Assembly: GCA_021323535.1 (NCBI GenBank)
Contig: JAJONO010000012.1
Coordinates: 1 to 64,000 of the forward strand
Direction: 5' to 3'
Source: Bacteroidota bacterium
GTDB taxonomy: Bacteria; Bacteroidota; Bacteroidia; B-17B0; Aurantibacillaceae
DNA length: 64,000 nucleotides
The notes under the pieces were generated by a model. It ran no database searches. It was given only the letters and a program-made list of their open reading frames with translations, and was not told the DNA's origin. This document shows positions 1 to 9,719 of the stretch, in pieces; positions within the stretch are counted from its first letter, which is position 1, and the number at the start of each line of letters is the position of its first letter. The translations under genes were made by a program, and so were the position numbers.

Positions 1-387
1 AGCGGAAATCCTGTTGCGATGAGCGCAGGAATTGCGCAATTATCTCAATGTCTCGCTAAAGATTTTTACAAGGATCTTGAGGAAAAAACAAATTATCTTG
101 TTGACGGAATCAATCAGGTAAATAGATTCAAATTGTTTAAATTGTTTAAACTGGGATCGATATTCTGGATTGCGTTTACAGAAAAAGACGCCATCACATC
201 TGCCGAAGATATTGATCCGAACTCGATGTCGTATTTCAAAACATTGTATCATTCCTTGCTTGAGCAGGGAGTGTATCTTGGCCCGAGTGGATACGAAGTA
301 GGTTTTATGAGCAGTGCGCATACGAAGGAAGATTTGGATAAGACGATTGCAGCGTTTGGGAAATCAATTGAACTTTTAAAGGCGTGA
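1..387 (+). CDS. hemL: Glutamate-1-semialdehyde 2,1-aminomutase, C-terminal part (5' end outside window)
   Basis: The reading frame is open from base 1 and begins SGNPVAMSAG, the conserved stretch just after the PLP-lysine region of HemL, so the start lies upstream of the window. It continues to the C-terminal landmarks GSIFWIAF, GVYLGPSGYE and SSAHTKEDLDKT, which match the family. The enzyme converts glutamate-1-semialdehyde to 5-aminolevulinate in the cytoplasm, the C5 route to haem. The lysine that carries PLP is not in the window. A run KLFKLFKL (about bases 130-153), encoded by a tandem 9-bp repeat, precedes the GSIF motif and looks like a local expansion. The stop overlaps the GTG start of the next gene. 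Confidence 0.9.
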   Translation, partial: SGNPVAMSAGIAQLSQCLAKDFYKDLEEKTNYLVDGINQVNRFKLFKLFKLGSIFWIAFTEKDAITSAEDIDPNSMSYFKTLYHSLLEQGVYLGPSGYEVGFMSSAHTKEDLDKTIAAFGKSIELLKA

Positions 388-791
388 AAAGAATAGTTTT
401 TCTATGTCTGTTAGTTGTGCTTATAACGTCATGTAAAAAAAGACCTTTAAATTACCGGAATAAATATCTGGGTGACTGGGAATTTTCAATCACAGAAAAG
501 AATTCTTCGGGAAATACTATAAAAAGTTACACTGAAAAAGGTTCTATAGTGTATGGAAAAGAAGAGTATACAATAAAAATTATTATGCCAACAGCGTATT
601 TATCTCACGACTACCAGCTAATCAAGCACTCAAAAAAAATATCGGATGGCCCGCGACAGCCCGGTGCTACAACTAAATACGACACTGAGGGATCGTTTAG
701 CAGTAAGTCTTCATTAAGTTTTCAATCGCAGGTTAGTTATCCCGGAGGTTATGTTAATTATGAAGTTACCGGAATTAAAACAAGTAAATGA
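384..791 (+). CDS. Small putative lipoprotein of unknown function
   Basis: A 135-residue protein starting at GTG that overlaps the hemL stop (GTGA), so it is probably translationally coupled. The N-terminus is a lipoprotein signal, with a hydrophobic core and LITSC lipobox at Cys17 followed by KK. The rest includes GDWEFSI and a polar, beta-rich looking body. GDWEFSI-type openings are common in lipocalin-like Bacteroidota lipoproteins, but I cannot assign a family. The likely location is the inner or outer membrane, facing the periplasm. It ends 24 bases before the convergent glycosyltransferase stop. Confidence 0.65.
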   Translation: MKRIVFLCLLVVLITSCKKRPLNYRNKYLGDWEFSITEKNSSGNTIKSYTEKGSIVYGKEEYTIKIIMPTAYLSHDYQLIKHSKKISDGPRQPGATTKYDTEGSFSSKSSLSFQSQVSYPGGYVNYEVTGIKTSK

Positions 792-815
792 TTTGGTTGA
801 GATGCCCACTAAGGA

Positions 816-2123
816 TTAAAGCCCACTCATTAAATGAGCCAACTCCTTCGTCAAACTCTTCCTGCTATACTTTTCAACCGCTTCTTCATTGCGATGGATT
901 TGTTCGTTTTTGAAAAGACTTAAAATATTTTTTTCAAGAGTTGATTCATCGCCAAAATTACTGATGAGCCCAACATTGGTTTCGTTAAGCTGAGAGGCAA
1001 GATCGCCGTCAGTTGGACCAATTGCTAGCACCGGAACTTTTGCAGCCATGTATTCGTAGAACTTCCCTGTAAGAATTCCTTTCGCGTTTTTGGTGTTGTT
1101 TACCAGTAACAAAAGTACTTTCGATTTTTGTTGTTCAATGATGACTTCGCTATGTGGAAGATACTCTATCTTATTGACATATTTCGTAAGGCCGGCTTTT
1201 TCAATTTCTTCTTTTACAAAAATATCGATCTTACCAACGAGTTTTATTTCAAGTTGTTTTTCGAATTCAGCATTTTCGCCGATCATTTTCTTAAGAACTT
1301 TCCATAACACACCTGGATTCCTGTCTTTTACCAGTGTTCCTATATGAGCGATACTGAATTTTTTATCTTTTTCTACAGGAGTTTTTGAAACATCGTCGCT
1401 ATCGTATCCATTCGGAATGACTTTGAATTTGCCAATGTTCTTTCCCCCGGCACTTGTGTAAATGTCGCGAAACTCGTCACACATTGTCTTTCCAATACTT
1501 ATGACTTCATTAGCTTCGTTTAAAACTTTGAGTTCAAGCTCGTGATGCTTTTTATCAGCGCTTTTACTTAACATCAGTTTTTCATAAAAATCAATATTGG
1601 TCCATGGGTCCCTGAAATCGGCAATCCATTTCAGCTCCGGATGTTTTTTCTTAAGGCCAAGAGCTATCATGTGCATACTGTGAGGCGGCCCGCTGCTGAT
1701 CACATATCTGATATTGTATTTATTTATGTAATCGTTGAGGTATTTTATACTGGGCCTGATCCAATATTTTCTTGCATCAGGAATAAAAAAGTTTCCACGT
1801 ATCCACACACTGATCTTTTCTGTGAGCCCTGTTTTTTTATTTTCACTTAAAAAAGAAGCGTTGATCTTATCTTCTTTTTTCCGTCCAATAAATTTTTTGT
1901 AGATATTATAAGGTTCCCAGATCTCGGTTTTTAAAACTGTAAGATCTTTTGGGACATCTTTCTCAAGACTTTTGTCAATCACAGGCATTTCGCCATTAAG
2001 AGCCGTATAAACAACAGGCTCCCATCCGAACTCGCGAAGGTATTTTACAAACTTAAGACAACGTTGCACGCCTGCACCGCCTGCAGGGGGCCAGTAATAG
2101 GTTAGTATGAGTACTTTTTTCAA
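816..2123 (-). CDS. GT4-type glycosyltransferase
   Basis: A 435-residue cytoplasmic glycosyltransferase of the GT-B fold. The N-terminal domain opens with KKVLILTYYWPPAGGAGVQR, the typical acceptor-binding start with a glycine-rich loop. WIADFRDPW near residue 170 and the C-terminal donor domain (KFYEYMAAKVPVLAIG, followed by GDL) match Bacteroidota GT4-like enzymes, which usually build cell-surface polysaccharide. Sugar and acceptor cannot be read from the sequence. The start is TTG, because the Rossmann strand begins at once and no ATG is available. It follows lon by 10 bases and is the last gene of the leftward mazG-to-GT4 run. Confidence 0.85.
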   Translation of the reverse strand: MKKVLILTYYWPPAGGAGVQRCLKFVKYLREFGWEPVVYTALNGEMPVIDKSLEKDVPKDLTVLKTEIWEPYNIYKKFIGRKKEDKINASFLSENKKTGLTEKISVWIRGNFFIPDARKYWIRPSIKYLNDYINKYNIRYVISSGPPHSMHMIALGLKKKHPELKWIADFRDPWTNIDFYEKLMLSKSADKKHHELELKVLNEANEVISIGKTMCDEFRDIYTSAGGKNIGKFKVIPNGYDSDDVSKTPVEKDKKFSIAHIGTLVKDRNPGVLWKVLKKMIGENAEFEKQLEIKLVGKIDIFVKEEIEKAGLTKYVNKIEYLPHSEVIIEQQKSKVLLLLVNNTKNAKGILTGKFYEYMAAKVPVLAIGPTDGDLASQLNETNVGLISNFGDESTLEKNILSLFKNEQIHRNEEAVEKYSRKSLTKELAHLMSGL

Positions 2124-2133
2124 ATAATGGGGA

Positions 2134-4563
2134 TTATTCTTTTGCCTTCTCTTTCAGCAGCGCTAATTTAAGAACTTCTTCCATTTGTGTTACATAATGA
2201 AAACTTAAACCTTTTAAATAATCGGCCTTGATGTATTCAACGTCCTTGCGATTGTCTTCACAAAGAATGATCTCCTTAATGCCAGCACGCTTCGCCGCGA
2301 GTATTTTTTCTTTGATACCGCCAACTGGAAGAACTTTTCCGCGTAAGGTAATTTCTCCTGTCATAGCCAGCGCTCGCCTTACTTTACGTTTTGTGAACGC
2401 GCTCGCGATGGATGTCAGCATGGTAACACCCGCACTTGGTCCGTCTTTCGGAGTTGCTCCTTCAGGAATATGAATGTGAATGTTGTAATCTTCAAAAACT
2501 TCGGGTTTTAGATCCAGTAACTGAGGATGCGCCTTTAAGTATTCCAATGCAAGAACAGCGCTTTCTTTCATCACTTCTCCAAGATTGCCGGTAAGTGTTA
2601 ACTTGCCCGCTTTGCTTTTGCTAAGGCTGGTTTCAATAAATAAAATATCGCCGCCTACTTGCGTCCAGGCTAAACCTGTTACAACACCGGCTATTTCATT
2701 GCCCTGGTATTTATCTTTTAAGTGCGAAGGGCCAAGAATTTTTGTGATCTGCTCCTCGGTAAGTTTTGGAATATCTTCGTCTTTCGCAATATGCACCGCA
2801 GCATGACGAGCGATCTTGGAAATTCGTTTTTCAAGATTTCTTACGCCGCTTTCTGCCGTGTAATTCTCAATTAAAAATTCAAGTGATTTATCTGTGATCT
2901 TTAACTGTGTTTTTTTCAAGCCGCTTTCTTCAACCTGTTTAGGAATAAGATGACGTTTGGCGATTTCCAGTTTTTCCTCAACAGTATACCCGTTTACTTC
3001 AATGATCTCCATCCGGTCGCGCAAAGCAGGTTGTATGCTTGACAGATTGTTACAAGTAGCTATGAACATGACTTTACTGAGATCGTAATCCATTTCAAGA
3101 AAATTATCATAGAATGTCGCGTTCTGTTCCGGATCCAGTACTTCAAGAAGAGCCGACGAAGGATCGCCATGATAATCGTTTCCTACTTTATCAATTTCAT
3201 CAAGGATAAAAACAGGGTTTGATGATTGAATTTTTTTAAGATTCTGCAAAATCCGTCCAGGCATGGCTCCGATATAGGTTTTACGATGACCACGTATCTC
3301 ACTTTCATCTTTTAATCCACCAAGACTCATTCTCACGTACTTTCTGTTGAGCGCTTTTGCAATGCTTTTTCCTAACGATGTTTTACCAACACCCGGAGGA
3401 CCATAAAGACAAATGATAGGTGATTTCAGATTTCCTTTCAGTTTAAGAACTGCAAGGTGTTCTATGATTCTTTCTTTTACTTTTTCTAATCCGAAGTGAT
3501 CTTCATCCAGGATCTGTTCAGCATTACTGAGATCGAAATTGTCCTGAGTAGTTTCATTCCACGGAAGTTCAAGAAGAAGTTCTATATAATTAGTTTGAAT
3601 ACCGTATTCAGCGGCGTTAGGATTCATGCGCTGAAGTTTTGCGAGCTGTTTTTCAAAAGTTTCTTTTACAACGGCGCTCCACTTTTTACTTTGCGCTTTT
3701 TCTTTGTAGCCGCTTATTTCCTGCTCAAAATTATTTCCACCTAATTCTTCCTGAATGGTTTTGATCTGCTGGTTGAGGAAATATTCACGTTGTTGTTTAT
3801 CGAGATCCATTTTAGTTTTATTCTGGATCTGACTTCTGAGTTCGAGCATCTGAAATTCTTTGTTCAGATATTCAAGCACAAGCAAACTACGTTCTTTTAA
3901 ATGCGCCACTTCAAGCATTTTTTGTTTTTCTTCGGTCTTAGCGCTCATGTTCGAAGAAATGAAATTCACCAGAAAGGTTGGGCTATCAATATTGTTGATC
4001 GCGAATCCAGCGTCGCTTGGAATGTTAGGAGAAAGTTTTACGATTTGCACCGAGGTTTCTTTCAGGTTCGAAATAATGGCCTGAAATTCCTGGTCTGTTT
4101 TTGGCGGTTTATCTTCATCAAATGCACTCACTTTTGCTTTATGGTAAGGCTCCGTCTGAACAAACTTATCAATTTTAAAACGACGTTTTCCCTGAATGAT
4201 AATGGTGGTATTTCCATCGGGCATTCTAAGCATTTTTATGATGAAGGCAACGGTTCCTACTTTGTAAAGATCGTCGGCAGTTGGTTCCTCAATCGAATCG
4301 CTTTTCTGCGCTACAACACCAATGGTTTTATCTCCTTTATTGTAATCTTTTATTAGTTGTATCGATTTATCCCTCCCAACAGTGATTGGTATAACCACAC
4401 CTGGAAAAAGAACAGTGTTACGAAGCGGTAATATTGGCAGAATGTCGGGGATCTTTTCATTCTGCATGTTATCCTCGTCCTCGCTGCTTAACAGTGGAAT
4501 AAAATCAGCATCGTCGTCAATGCTTGTCTTTATCCCTAAATCATCTAAGTCTCCAAAAGTCAT
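2134..4563 (-). CDS. lon: ATP-dependent protease Lon
   Basis: An 809-residue cytoplasmic AAA+ serine protease that degrades misfolded and regulatory proteins. The order is the N-terminal LON substrate domain ([15 protein letters not shown]), a long helical region, the AAA module with Walker [14 protein letters not shown] near residue 390 and Walker [10 protein letters not shown], then the protease domain. The catalytic dyad is visible: Ser710 in PKDGPSAG and Lys753 in GGIKEK, 43 residues apart as in E. coli (S679/K722). Length is normal for Bacteroidota Lon, with a short acidic N-terminal extension. ATG start. It lies between GT39 (54 bases upstream) and GT4. Confidence 0.97.
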   Translation of the reverse strand: MTFGDLDDLGIKTSIDDDADFIPLLSSEDEDNMQNEKIPDILPILPLRNTVLFPGVVIPITVGRDKSIQLIKDYNKGDKTIGVVAQKSDSIEEPTADDLYKVGTVAFIIKMLRMPDGNTTIIIQGKRRFKIDKFVQTEPYHKAKVSAFDEDKPPKTDQEFQAIISNLKETSVQIVKLSPNIPSDAGFAINNIDSPTFLVNFISSNMSAKTEEKQKMLEVAHLKERSLLVLEYLNKEFQMLELRSQIQNKTKMDLDKQQREYFLNQQIKTIQEELGGNNFEQEISGYKEKAQSKKWSAVVKETFEKQLAKLQRMNPNAAEYGIQTNYIELLLELPWNETTQDNFDLSNAEQILDEDHFGLEKVKERIIEHLAVLKLKGNLKSPIICLYGPPGVGKTSLGKSIAKALNRKYVRMSLGGLKDESEIRGHRKTYIGAMPGRILQNLKKIQSSNPVFILDEIDKVGNDYHGDPSSALLEVLDPEQNATFYDNFLEMDYDLSKVMFIATCNNLSSIQPALRDRMEIIEVNGYTVEEKLEIAKRHLIPKQVEESGLKKTQLKITDKSLEFLIENYTAESGVRNLEKRISKIARHAAVHIAKDEDIPKLTEEQITKILGPSHLKDKYQGNEIAGVVTGLAWTQVGGDILFIETSLSKSKAGKLTLTGNLGEVMKESAVLALEYLKAHPQLLDLKPEVFEDYNIHIHIPEGATPKDGPSAGVTMLTSIASAFTKRKVRRALAMTGEITLRGKVLPVGGIKEKILAAKRAGIKEIILCEDNRKDVEYIKADYLKGLSFHYVTQMEEVLKLALLKEKAKE

Positions 4564-4617
4564 TGTAATTCCATTTTTATAGTGTTGTACATATTCTATG
4601 CCACAGCCTAAACCAGA

Positions 4618-6351
4618 CTATCTGGCAGTTCCTTCTGGCATGCGCACAAAGAAGGAATATCCGTTTTCATCATATAATTTCCTCAATTCCGGATAAATTT
4701 CAAGTTCTTTTTCGTCTTTTGTTTTGGAAATAATGAAAGCGGGTTTATCAATTTTTCCCGTTTTAAGCCATGCACCGTAAGCAAGAGGGAAGGATGTAAA
4801 TCGCGAATGCCCATCAGCTTCCATCTGATCAAGTTTTTCCTTTACTGATTTCTTTTGCTCATGGTTGGCGTAATGGGAAGGCTTGCGTTCCGAATAAAAT
4901 AAATACGCATAGCTCTTAAAACCGTGGGTCTCTACATAACAATCATGACGGCTGCAGGCTTTGTAAAACTCAATAGCGGCGTGCTGTGTATATTGCTCCA
5001 CTTTAGGTACAATAATATTAATTGAAAAATAAATGAAAGCCAGGTTGGCAACAAAACCGTAGTAGACTAACGTTAATTTCTTTTTATTGATTCCTATAAA
5101 AATCAGCATGGAAGCCGCGAGGAAAATAATACCCAGAAAGGATTCAAAGCCGCTCCAGTGAACGTTTGCTTCAAGATTACCACGTGCAAATTCATCGTCA
5201 ACAAGCGTACCGTTAATTAAAGCAGATTTAAACGAATCAATGAATCCGATGAGAATTACAAGAACACTTACAATAATTGCAATCATCCAGTAGAACCATT
5301 TGATGGTGAAGCCGAATTTTATTTTTTCGAAAAAATGAACAAGCGCTAACGTAGCGATGAATGTAAGTGGAAAATAACAGAGGGAAGAGTAATGCACAAT
5401 TTTTGTTTTAACAACAGAGAAAAGAATGAGTACCACCCAGAATAAACACAGCATGAACCTTCTGCATAAAAGTTGAAACGGCGTGAGCTCTTCTTTTTTC
5501 CGGTAACCGGCAATGAACAAAAATGACGCAGGAAAACATCCGAGTAACAAAACAACCATGTGGTAAAAAAAGGGCCCATCGTGACCCGAGTCACCGGTTT
5601 CAAAAAGACGAACCTGATACGTGATGAATTCTTCAATTACTTTTCCGTTCCCTCTCATTAATTCAAACAGGAACCATGAAAGGGAAACGAACAGGGTTGT
5701 TGCCGCAAAAACCATAAACGGTTTTGAAAGAAACTGTTTAAGGTTTCTGGATAGAATAGCTACCGCCAGAACAGTAAGAGCTACAATTACCAAAGCAGCC
5801 GGACCTTTTGTGAGAACCGCGAGCCCCAGAAAAAAACCTGCCAGTAATGCGTTAAGAACTTCTTTTTTGCCCGAAGAATTATTCACGAAGAGAATAATAT
5901 TGTAAATGGAGATGAAAATTAAAAGATTGAACCATGGATCGATGATCCCTGAACGAAAAAATAAATGCGGTAGAATAGTGGAGACGTAGATCAAACACCA
6001 AAGCAGCCCGAATTTATTGGAGTGGATCTTCCGGCCTATGTGAAACAAGGTGATAAGGGAAACAATGCTGCAGAGGGCATTTGGAAGACGTGCCGCAAAT
6101 TCATTTATGCCAAAAATATTCATGGATGCAGCCTGCAGCCAGATGAAAACAGGTGGTTTTTCCCAGAAAGGAAGATAGTTGAGCTGAACCTGGGAGTAAT
6201 TTCCCGATACGATCATTTCCCTTGCGCATTCGGCAAAATTGATCTCGTCCCAATCAAAAAGCGGACAATTACCAATGAACGGAATAAAAATTATTCCTGC
6301 AATTAATGCAATGAGCGTTGTAAGCGCTGCGTTATTTTTAAGTATTGGCAA
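4618..6351 (-). CDS. ArnT/PMT-like GT39 membrane glycosyltransferase
   Basis: A 577-residue polytopic inner-membrane protein of the GT-C fold. The first periplasmic loop has DWDEINFAECAREM, the DxDE-type motif of GT39/ArnT enzymes, followed by YLPFWEKPPVFIWLQ, also typical. About 11-12 hydrophobic segments follow, then a periplasmic tail. Such enzymes transfer a sugar from a polyprenyl phosphate to lipid A or protein; donor and acceptor are unknown here. The start is TTG, since the next Met falls after the DWDE motif. It overlaps the upstream PAP2 gene by 14 bases, which supports a shared lipid-linked sugar role. Confidence 0.85.
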   Translation of the reverse strand: MPILKNNAALTTLIALIAGIIFIPFIGNCPLFDWDEINFAECAREMIVSGNYSQVQLNYLPFWEKPPVFIWLQAASMNIFGINEFAARLPNALCSIVSLITLFHIGRKIHSNKFGLLWCLIYVSTILPHLFFRSGIIDPWFNLLIFISIYNIILFVNNSSGKKEVLNALLAGFFLGLAVLTKGPAALVIVALTVLAVAILSRNLKQFLSKPFMVFAATTLFVSLSWFLFELMRGNGKVIEEFITYQVRLFETGDSGHDGPFFYHMVVLLLGCFPASFLFIAGYRKKEELTPFQLLCRRFMLCLFWVVLILFSVVKTKIVHYSSLCYFPLTFIATLALVHFFEKIKFGFTIKWFYWMIAIIVSVLVILIGFIDSFKSALINGTLVDDEFARGNLEANVHWSGFESFLGIIFLAASMLIFIGINKKKLTLVYYGFVANLAFIYFSINIIVPKVEQYTQHAAIEFYKACSRHDCYVETHGFKSYAYLFYSERKPSHYANHEQKKSVKEKLDQMEADGHSRFTSFPLAYGAWLKTGKIDKPAFIISKTKDEKELEIYPELRKLYDENGYSFFVRMPEGTAR

Positions 6352-7009
6352 CGTTCTTTTTTAATTTTAAAAGAGGTTTATTAATCCTCGTGAACCTGTC
6401 TCTTCCAATGAACACATAATAATAAATAAGGCTGCTTCCGGTTCCTATTAAACTTCCCGCGGTAATGTCAATTAGCCAGTGTTGTGAAAGATAAACCCGG
6501 CTAAAACCAGAAATAAGAGCGAGAAGAAAGAAAAGAATTTTATAAGACTGTTTTGTACTTGTAAAAATAAGGCACATAAAAATTGCAAATACCTGGGTGG
6601 AATGTCCGCTTGGAAAACTGTTATGAATATGAAGATCGGTTCCTTCAACATAGTGAAGTGGTTTATGAATGGTCCAGTCGAATACGTGACTTGGCCGATC
6701 CACATCATCATAGAATTTATATTTAAGAATACTTGTAATAATCGTTGCCGTAAAAAAAGAAATCGTAGCGTAAATCCCGGTTCTCAGATTGTAAAACAGG
6801 ATACCAAGAAAAAGAAAAGGTAAAACTAAGCCATCGCCAAGGTAGGTCATGTAAAAAAAGAAGGTATCCCAGAACGGATTTCCTACATAGTTGTTGATGT
6901 AAGAATGTACTGCTACTTTTCCATAAGTACCCGCGTAATACAGTGCAACAGATACAAGTGCAAGGTAAAGTGTTAATACGGGAAAATTATTTTTCAGGAA
7001 ACTTTTCAA
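6338..7009 (-). CDS. PAP2-family membrane phosphatase
   Basis: A 223-residue integral membrane phosphatase with all three PAP2 signatures: KFYDDVDRP (Kx6RP), PSGHS, and SRVYLSQHWLID (SRx5Hx3D). Around six membrane spans are visible. Family members dephosphorylate undecaprenyl pyrophosphate, phosphatidylglycerol phosphate or lipid A (LpxE/LpxF). The substrate cannot be told from these motifs. It is coupled to an ArnT-like transferase (14-base overlap) and follows mazG by 3 bases, which suggests recycling of a polyprenyl carrier or lipid A phosphate trimming. The start is TTG; the next Met would delete the first membrane span. Confidence 0.88.
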   Translation of the reverse strand: MKSFLKNNFPVLTLYLALVSVALYYAGTYGKVAVHSYINNYVGNPFWDTFFFYMTYLGDGLVLPFLFLGILFYNLRTGIYATISFFTATIITSILKYKFYDDVDRPSHVFDWTIHKPLHYVEGTDLHIHNSFPSGHSTQVFAIFMCLIFTSTKQSYKILFFLLALISGFSRVYLSQHWLIDITAGSLIGTGSSLIYYYVFIGRDRFTRINKPLLKLKKNVANT

Positions 7010-7012
7010 GTT

Positions 7013-7783
7013 TTACAATGATTTTGCTTCGTTCCAGTATTTATCGAGTTCATCGAGTTTGCAATCCGAAATTTGTTTTCCCTGGGCTTTCACTTTAGTT
7101 TCCATATAGGAAAAACGTTTAATGAATTTCTGGTTAGTATGTTCAAGAGAATCCTCAGGATTGATATTTAAAAATCTCGCGTAATTTATCAGAGAGAAAA
7201 GAAGGTCGCCGAATTCATGTTCTGCTTTTTTCATATCGCCTTTTTTTACTTCTTCTCTGAACTCTTCCAGTTCTTCCTCAACTTTTTCAAACACCTGTTC
7301 GGGTTTATCCCAATCAAACCCAACAGCGCGTGCTTTCTCTTGAATGCGATATGCTTTCAGAAGAGCCGGCATGCTGTTTGGAACGCCGGAAAGAACAGAT
7401 GTGTTTCCGTTTTTTTCTTTTTGTTTGAGTTGCTCCCAATTCTGTTTTACCTGTTCCTCGGTTTCAGCTTTTACATTGCTGTAAATGTGAGGGTGACGGA
7501 AAATCAGTTTTTCACAAAGAGCGTCTATCACATCTTTGATGTCAAAGGTTTTTGTTTCGCTGGCAATACGCGAATAAAAAACAATGTGAAGTAAAATATC
7601 GCCAAGTTCTTTTTTTATTTCGTTGAGATCATTTTTCAGAATAGCATCACTGAGCTCATATGTTTCTTCAATGGTAAGATATCTGATACTTTCAATGGTT
7701 TGTTTTTTGTCCCAAGGACATTGCTCCCGCAATTCGTCCATGATTTTTAAAAGGCGTAAAAATGATTCCGCGCGTTGATCCAT
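7013..7783 (-). CDS. mazG: Nucleoside triphosphate pyrophosphohydrolase MazG
   Basis: A 256-residue cytoplasmic enzyme with two MazG repeats. The first carries EETYELSDAI with downstream KKELGDILLH (the ExxE...ExxD magnesium-binding pattern). The second carries VEEELEEFREEV and EHEFGDLLF. PWDKKQT near residue 20 is the classic N-terminal motif. It hydrolyses (d)NTPs to NMP and pyrophosphate, cleaning damaged nucleotides and influencing ppGpp responses in species studied. It heads the leftward mazG-PAP2-GT39-lon-GT4 run. A TAAATTTG box lies just upstream on the minus strand. Confidence 0.95.
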   Translation of the reverse strand: MDQRAESFLRLLKIMDELREQCPWDKKQTIESIRYLTIEETYELSDAILKNDLNEIKKELGDILLHIVFYSRIASETKTFDIKDVIDALCEKLIFRHPHIYSNVKAETEEQVKQNWEQLKQKEKNGNTSVLSGVPNSMPALLKAYRIQEKARAVGFDWDKPEQVFEKVEEELEEFREEVKKGDMKKAEHEFGDLLFSLINYARFLNINPEDSLEHTNQKFIKRFSYMETKVKAQGKQISDCKLDELDKYWNEAKSL

Positions 7784-7789
7784 ATCCTA

Positions 7790-7797
7790 CAAATTTA
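7790..7797 (-). promoter_or_regulatory. Candidate -7 box for mazG operon
   Basis: The minus strand reads TAAATTTG, an exact match to the Bacteroidota -7 consensus TAnnTTTG, a few bases before the mazG ATG. I see no TTG at the expected 19-21 bp upstream, so this is only half a promoter and would give a very short or nearly leaderless transcript. Confidence 0.3.
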
Positions 7798-7873
7798 ACA
7801 AATAAATAAGCTTTTGTTTTTAACATGGAAAATATGTTAACTTATTTTAATTATTTTAGCGAACCCCTTTGCA

Positions 7874-8974
7874 ATGCGCAGGCTACACTTAATATTTCAG
7901 ATACTTTTTTATGCCATTTCTTTTTCCCAAAACGGAATTACATGCCATCCCGATTGGCAAATTAAGCCTTCGGTAAATCAGGGTTTTATTCTTGAGCATC
8001 GGAGTACTATCGGACATCTTGTAAAGGGATACCCGACTATTTACGAGCTTAATGTCAGTAAACCGACTTTAGGAAATAAATTATGGCATCACGAGAATAA
8101 CATGCCTGATGTAGGTATGTCTTTTTCTGTTCTCGATTTTAAAAATCCTGATCAATTAGGTTACGCATTTTCAGTAGCTCCTTATGCCGAAATTCCTTTG
8201 AACAAGGATAAAAGATCCAGGATGATCTTGCGTTTATGTTGGGGTGTTAGCTATCTGGATAAGTGTTTTGATGTTAAGAAAAACCCAAAAAATATAGCTA
8301 TTGGAAGTCATATTAATTCATTTGTGCAATTTAAATGGTTCTGGCAGATCCCACTTTCAGAAAAAATACGATTTGAACCAGGATTCTCTTTTAGCCATGC
8401 GAGCAATGCCCGTGCTAAAGTTCCTAATTTGGGATTGAATGTTGTTGGATTAAACGCGGCTTTTAATTTCCTGATTCCAGGAAAAGCATGCTCGCCTCTT
8501 TCATCTATTGATTCGTCAGCTAAAGTAAGGTCAAAAAATGAATTGCTTACGTACGCGTCGTTTGGTTACAATCAGCGCGAAGTTGCTACGGAACCTCTGT
8601 ATAATTTGCATGTTACCGCTACTTATCACAGGAATGTAAGGAACACACATAAATGGGGTATAGGCACCGATATTTTTATTGATCAGAATTATCTTATAGA
8701 TTACAAACAGGAATTTAAAAAAAGCGCTTCAGGTATTGATAATACCCGAATAGCCATTAAGTTCTGTTACTCTTACAATTTAGGCAGAATAAGTTTTCCG
8801 ATAGATATTGGTTATTATGTTTTTCAGAAAGTAAAACCCGATGGACCAGTTGTGAGCAGGATAGGGGTACGTTATTATAGCAAGTGCGGAGTAATAGCGG
8901 CTATAGGGCTAAGAACACATTTTGCAGTTGCTTACGATTTTGAATATGGATTAGGTTATCGTTTCTTTTTATAA
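7874..8974 (+). CDS. PagL-like lipid A 3-O-deacylase / acyloxyacyl hydrolase
   Basis: A 366-residue secreted outer-membrane protein. A signal peptide ends near AISFSQ. The body alternates aromatic and polar residues as in an outer-membrane beta-barrel and carries FSHASNAR with His175 and Ser177, the HxSNA active-site motif of PagL. The third acidic triad member could not be placed with certainty. PagL removes the 3-O acyl chain of lipid A in the outer leaflet. It is longer than the roughly 170-residue proteobacterial PagL; Bacteroidota homologues annotated as acyloxyacyl hydrolase are commonly of this length. It is followed after 4 bases by a GIN lipoprotein and is divergent from mazG. Confidence 0.8.
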   Translation: MRRLHLIFQILFYAISFSQNGITCHPDWQIKPSVNQGFILEHRSTIGHLVKGYPTIYELNVSKPTLGNKLWHHENNMPDVGMSFSVLDFKNPDQLGYAFSVAPYAEIPLNKDKRSRMILRLCWGVSYLDKCFDVKKNPKNIAIGSHINSFVQFKWFWQIPLSEKIRFEPGFSFSHASNARAKVPNLGLNVVGLNAAFNFLIPGKACSPLSSIDSSAKVRSKNELLTYASFGYNQREVATEPLYNLHVTATYHRNVRNTHKWGIGTDIFIDQNYLIDYKQEFKKSASGIDNTRIAIKFCYSYNLGRISFPIDIGYYVFQKVKPDGPVVSRIGVRYYSKCGVIAAIGLRTHFAVAYDFEYGLGYRFFL

Positions 8975-8978
8975 CAGT

Positions 8979-9719
8979 TTGACAAAACACATTACATATT
9001 TTTTTATAGCTCTCGTTTTCTTTTCGTGTAAAAAAGAGAATTCAACAGATTGTCTTAAGTCCAACGGAAGCGAAATTACGGTGGAGAGAAATCTGGATGC
9101 TTTTAAAACTGTTATTGTTAACGATAAAATTGATCTTAATATTATAAGAGGTACCAGTTACAAAGTGGAAGTCACTGCCGGAAAAAATATTATTGGAAAT
9201 ATTTCTACAATTACTTCAGACCACGTGCTTGAGATCAGCAATAACAACAAATGTAATTTTGTTCGGGGGTATAAAAAGCGTGTAGTCGTTACCATCACAG
9301 TGCCCGTTATCAGAAAAATAGTGAACAATGGAGTAGGCACTGTGAAATGCACCAACGATCTTATTCAGGATTCCATTTTTGTTCGCGCCGAAAATTCAGG
9401 AGACATTCACGTCAGCGGACAATTTAAATTACTGCAGACTAGTTCTCATGGAAACGGAGATATTTATCTTAATGGAGTTTGCGATAAATTGTACGTTTAC
9501 ATGTTCGGTACCAACTTTCTAAAGGGAGAGAATTTAAAAGTAAATAATTATACATTCATAGAAACCATAAGTCTCGGAGATTGCACCATTAAAGCGCCGC
9601 AGGGCGGCATACTCGATTATAATCTGTGGAGAAGCGGTAATATTTATTATAGCGGAGATCCTGCCATCATCAATGATTTGAGTGATGGTTCAGGAAAAGG
9701 AAAACTAATCAAACAATAA
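8979..9719 (+). CDS. GIN-domain (DUF2807) lipoprotein
   Basis: A 246-residue protein with a lipobox VFFSC (Cys17, then KK), so likely membrane-anchored outside the cytoplasm. The pattern starting LDAFKTVIVNDKIDLNI, with repeated short beta-strand units (VRAENSGDIHVSG, GNGDIYLNG), is the head-GIN/DUF2807 beta-helix fold common in Bacteroidota. Biochemical function is unknown. The start is TTG, 4 bases after the PagL-like stop, so both are probably one transcript. Its TAA directly abuts the stop of the convergent M48 gene, leaving no room for a terminator. Confidence 0.75.
   Translation: MTKHITYFFIALVFFSCKKENSTDCLKSNGSEITVERNLDAFKTVIVNDKIDLNIIRGTSYKVEVTAGKNIIGNISTITSDHVLEISNNNKCNFVRGYKKRVVVTITVPVIRKIVNNGVGTVKCTNDLIQDSIFVRAENSGDIHVSGQFKLLQTSSHGNGDIYLNGVCDKLYVYMFGTNFLKGENLKVNNYTFIETISLGDCTIKAPQGGILDYNLWRSGNIYYSGDPAIINDLSDGSGKGKLIKQ

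Noticed and set aside
3901-4356. 151-residue open frame antisense to lon
   Set aside because: Lies wholly inside a clearly coding gene on the other strand, has no recognisable domain, and its composition is that of a reverse-strand shadow.
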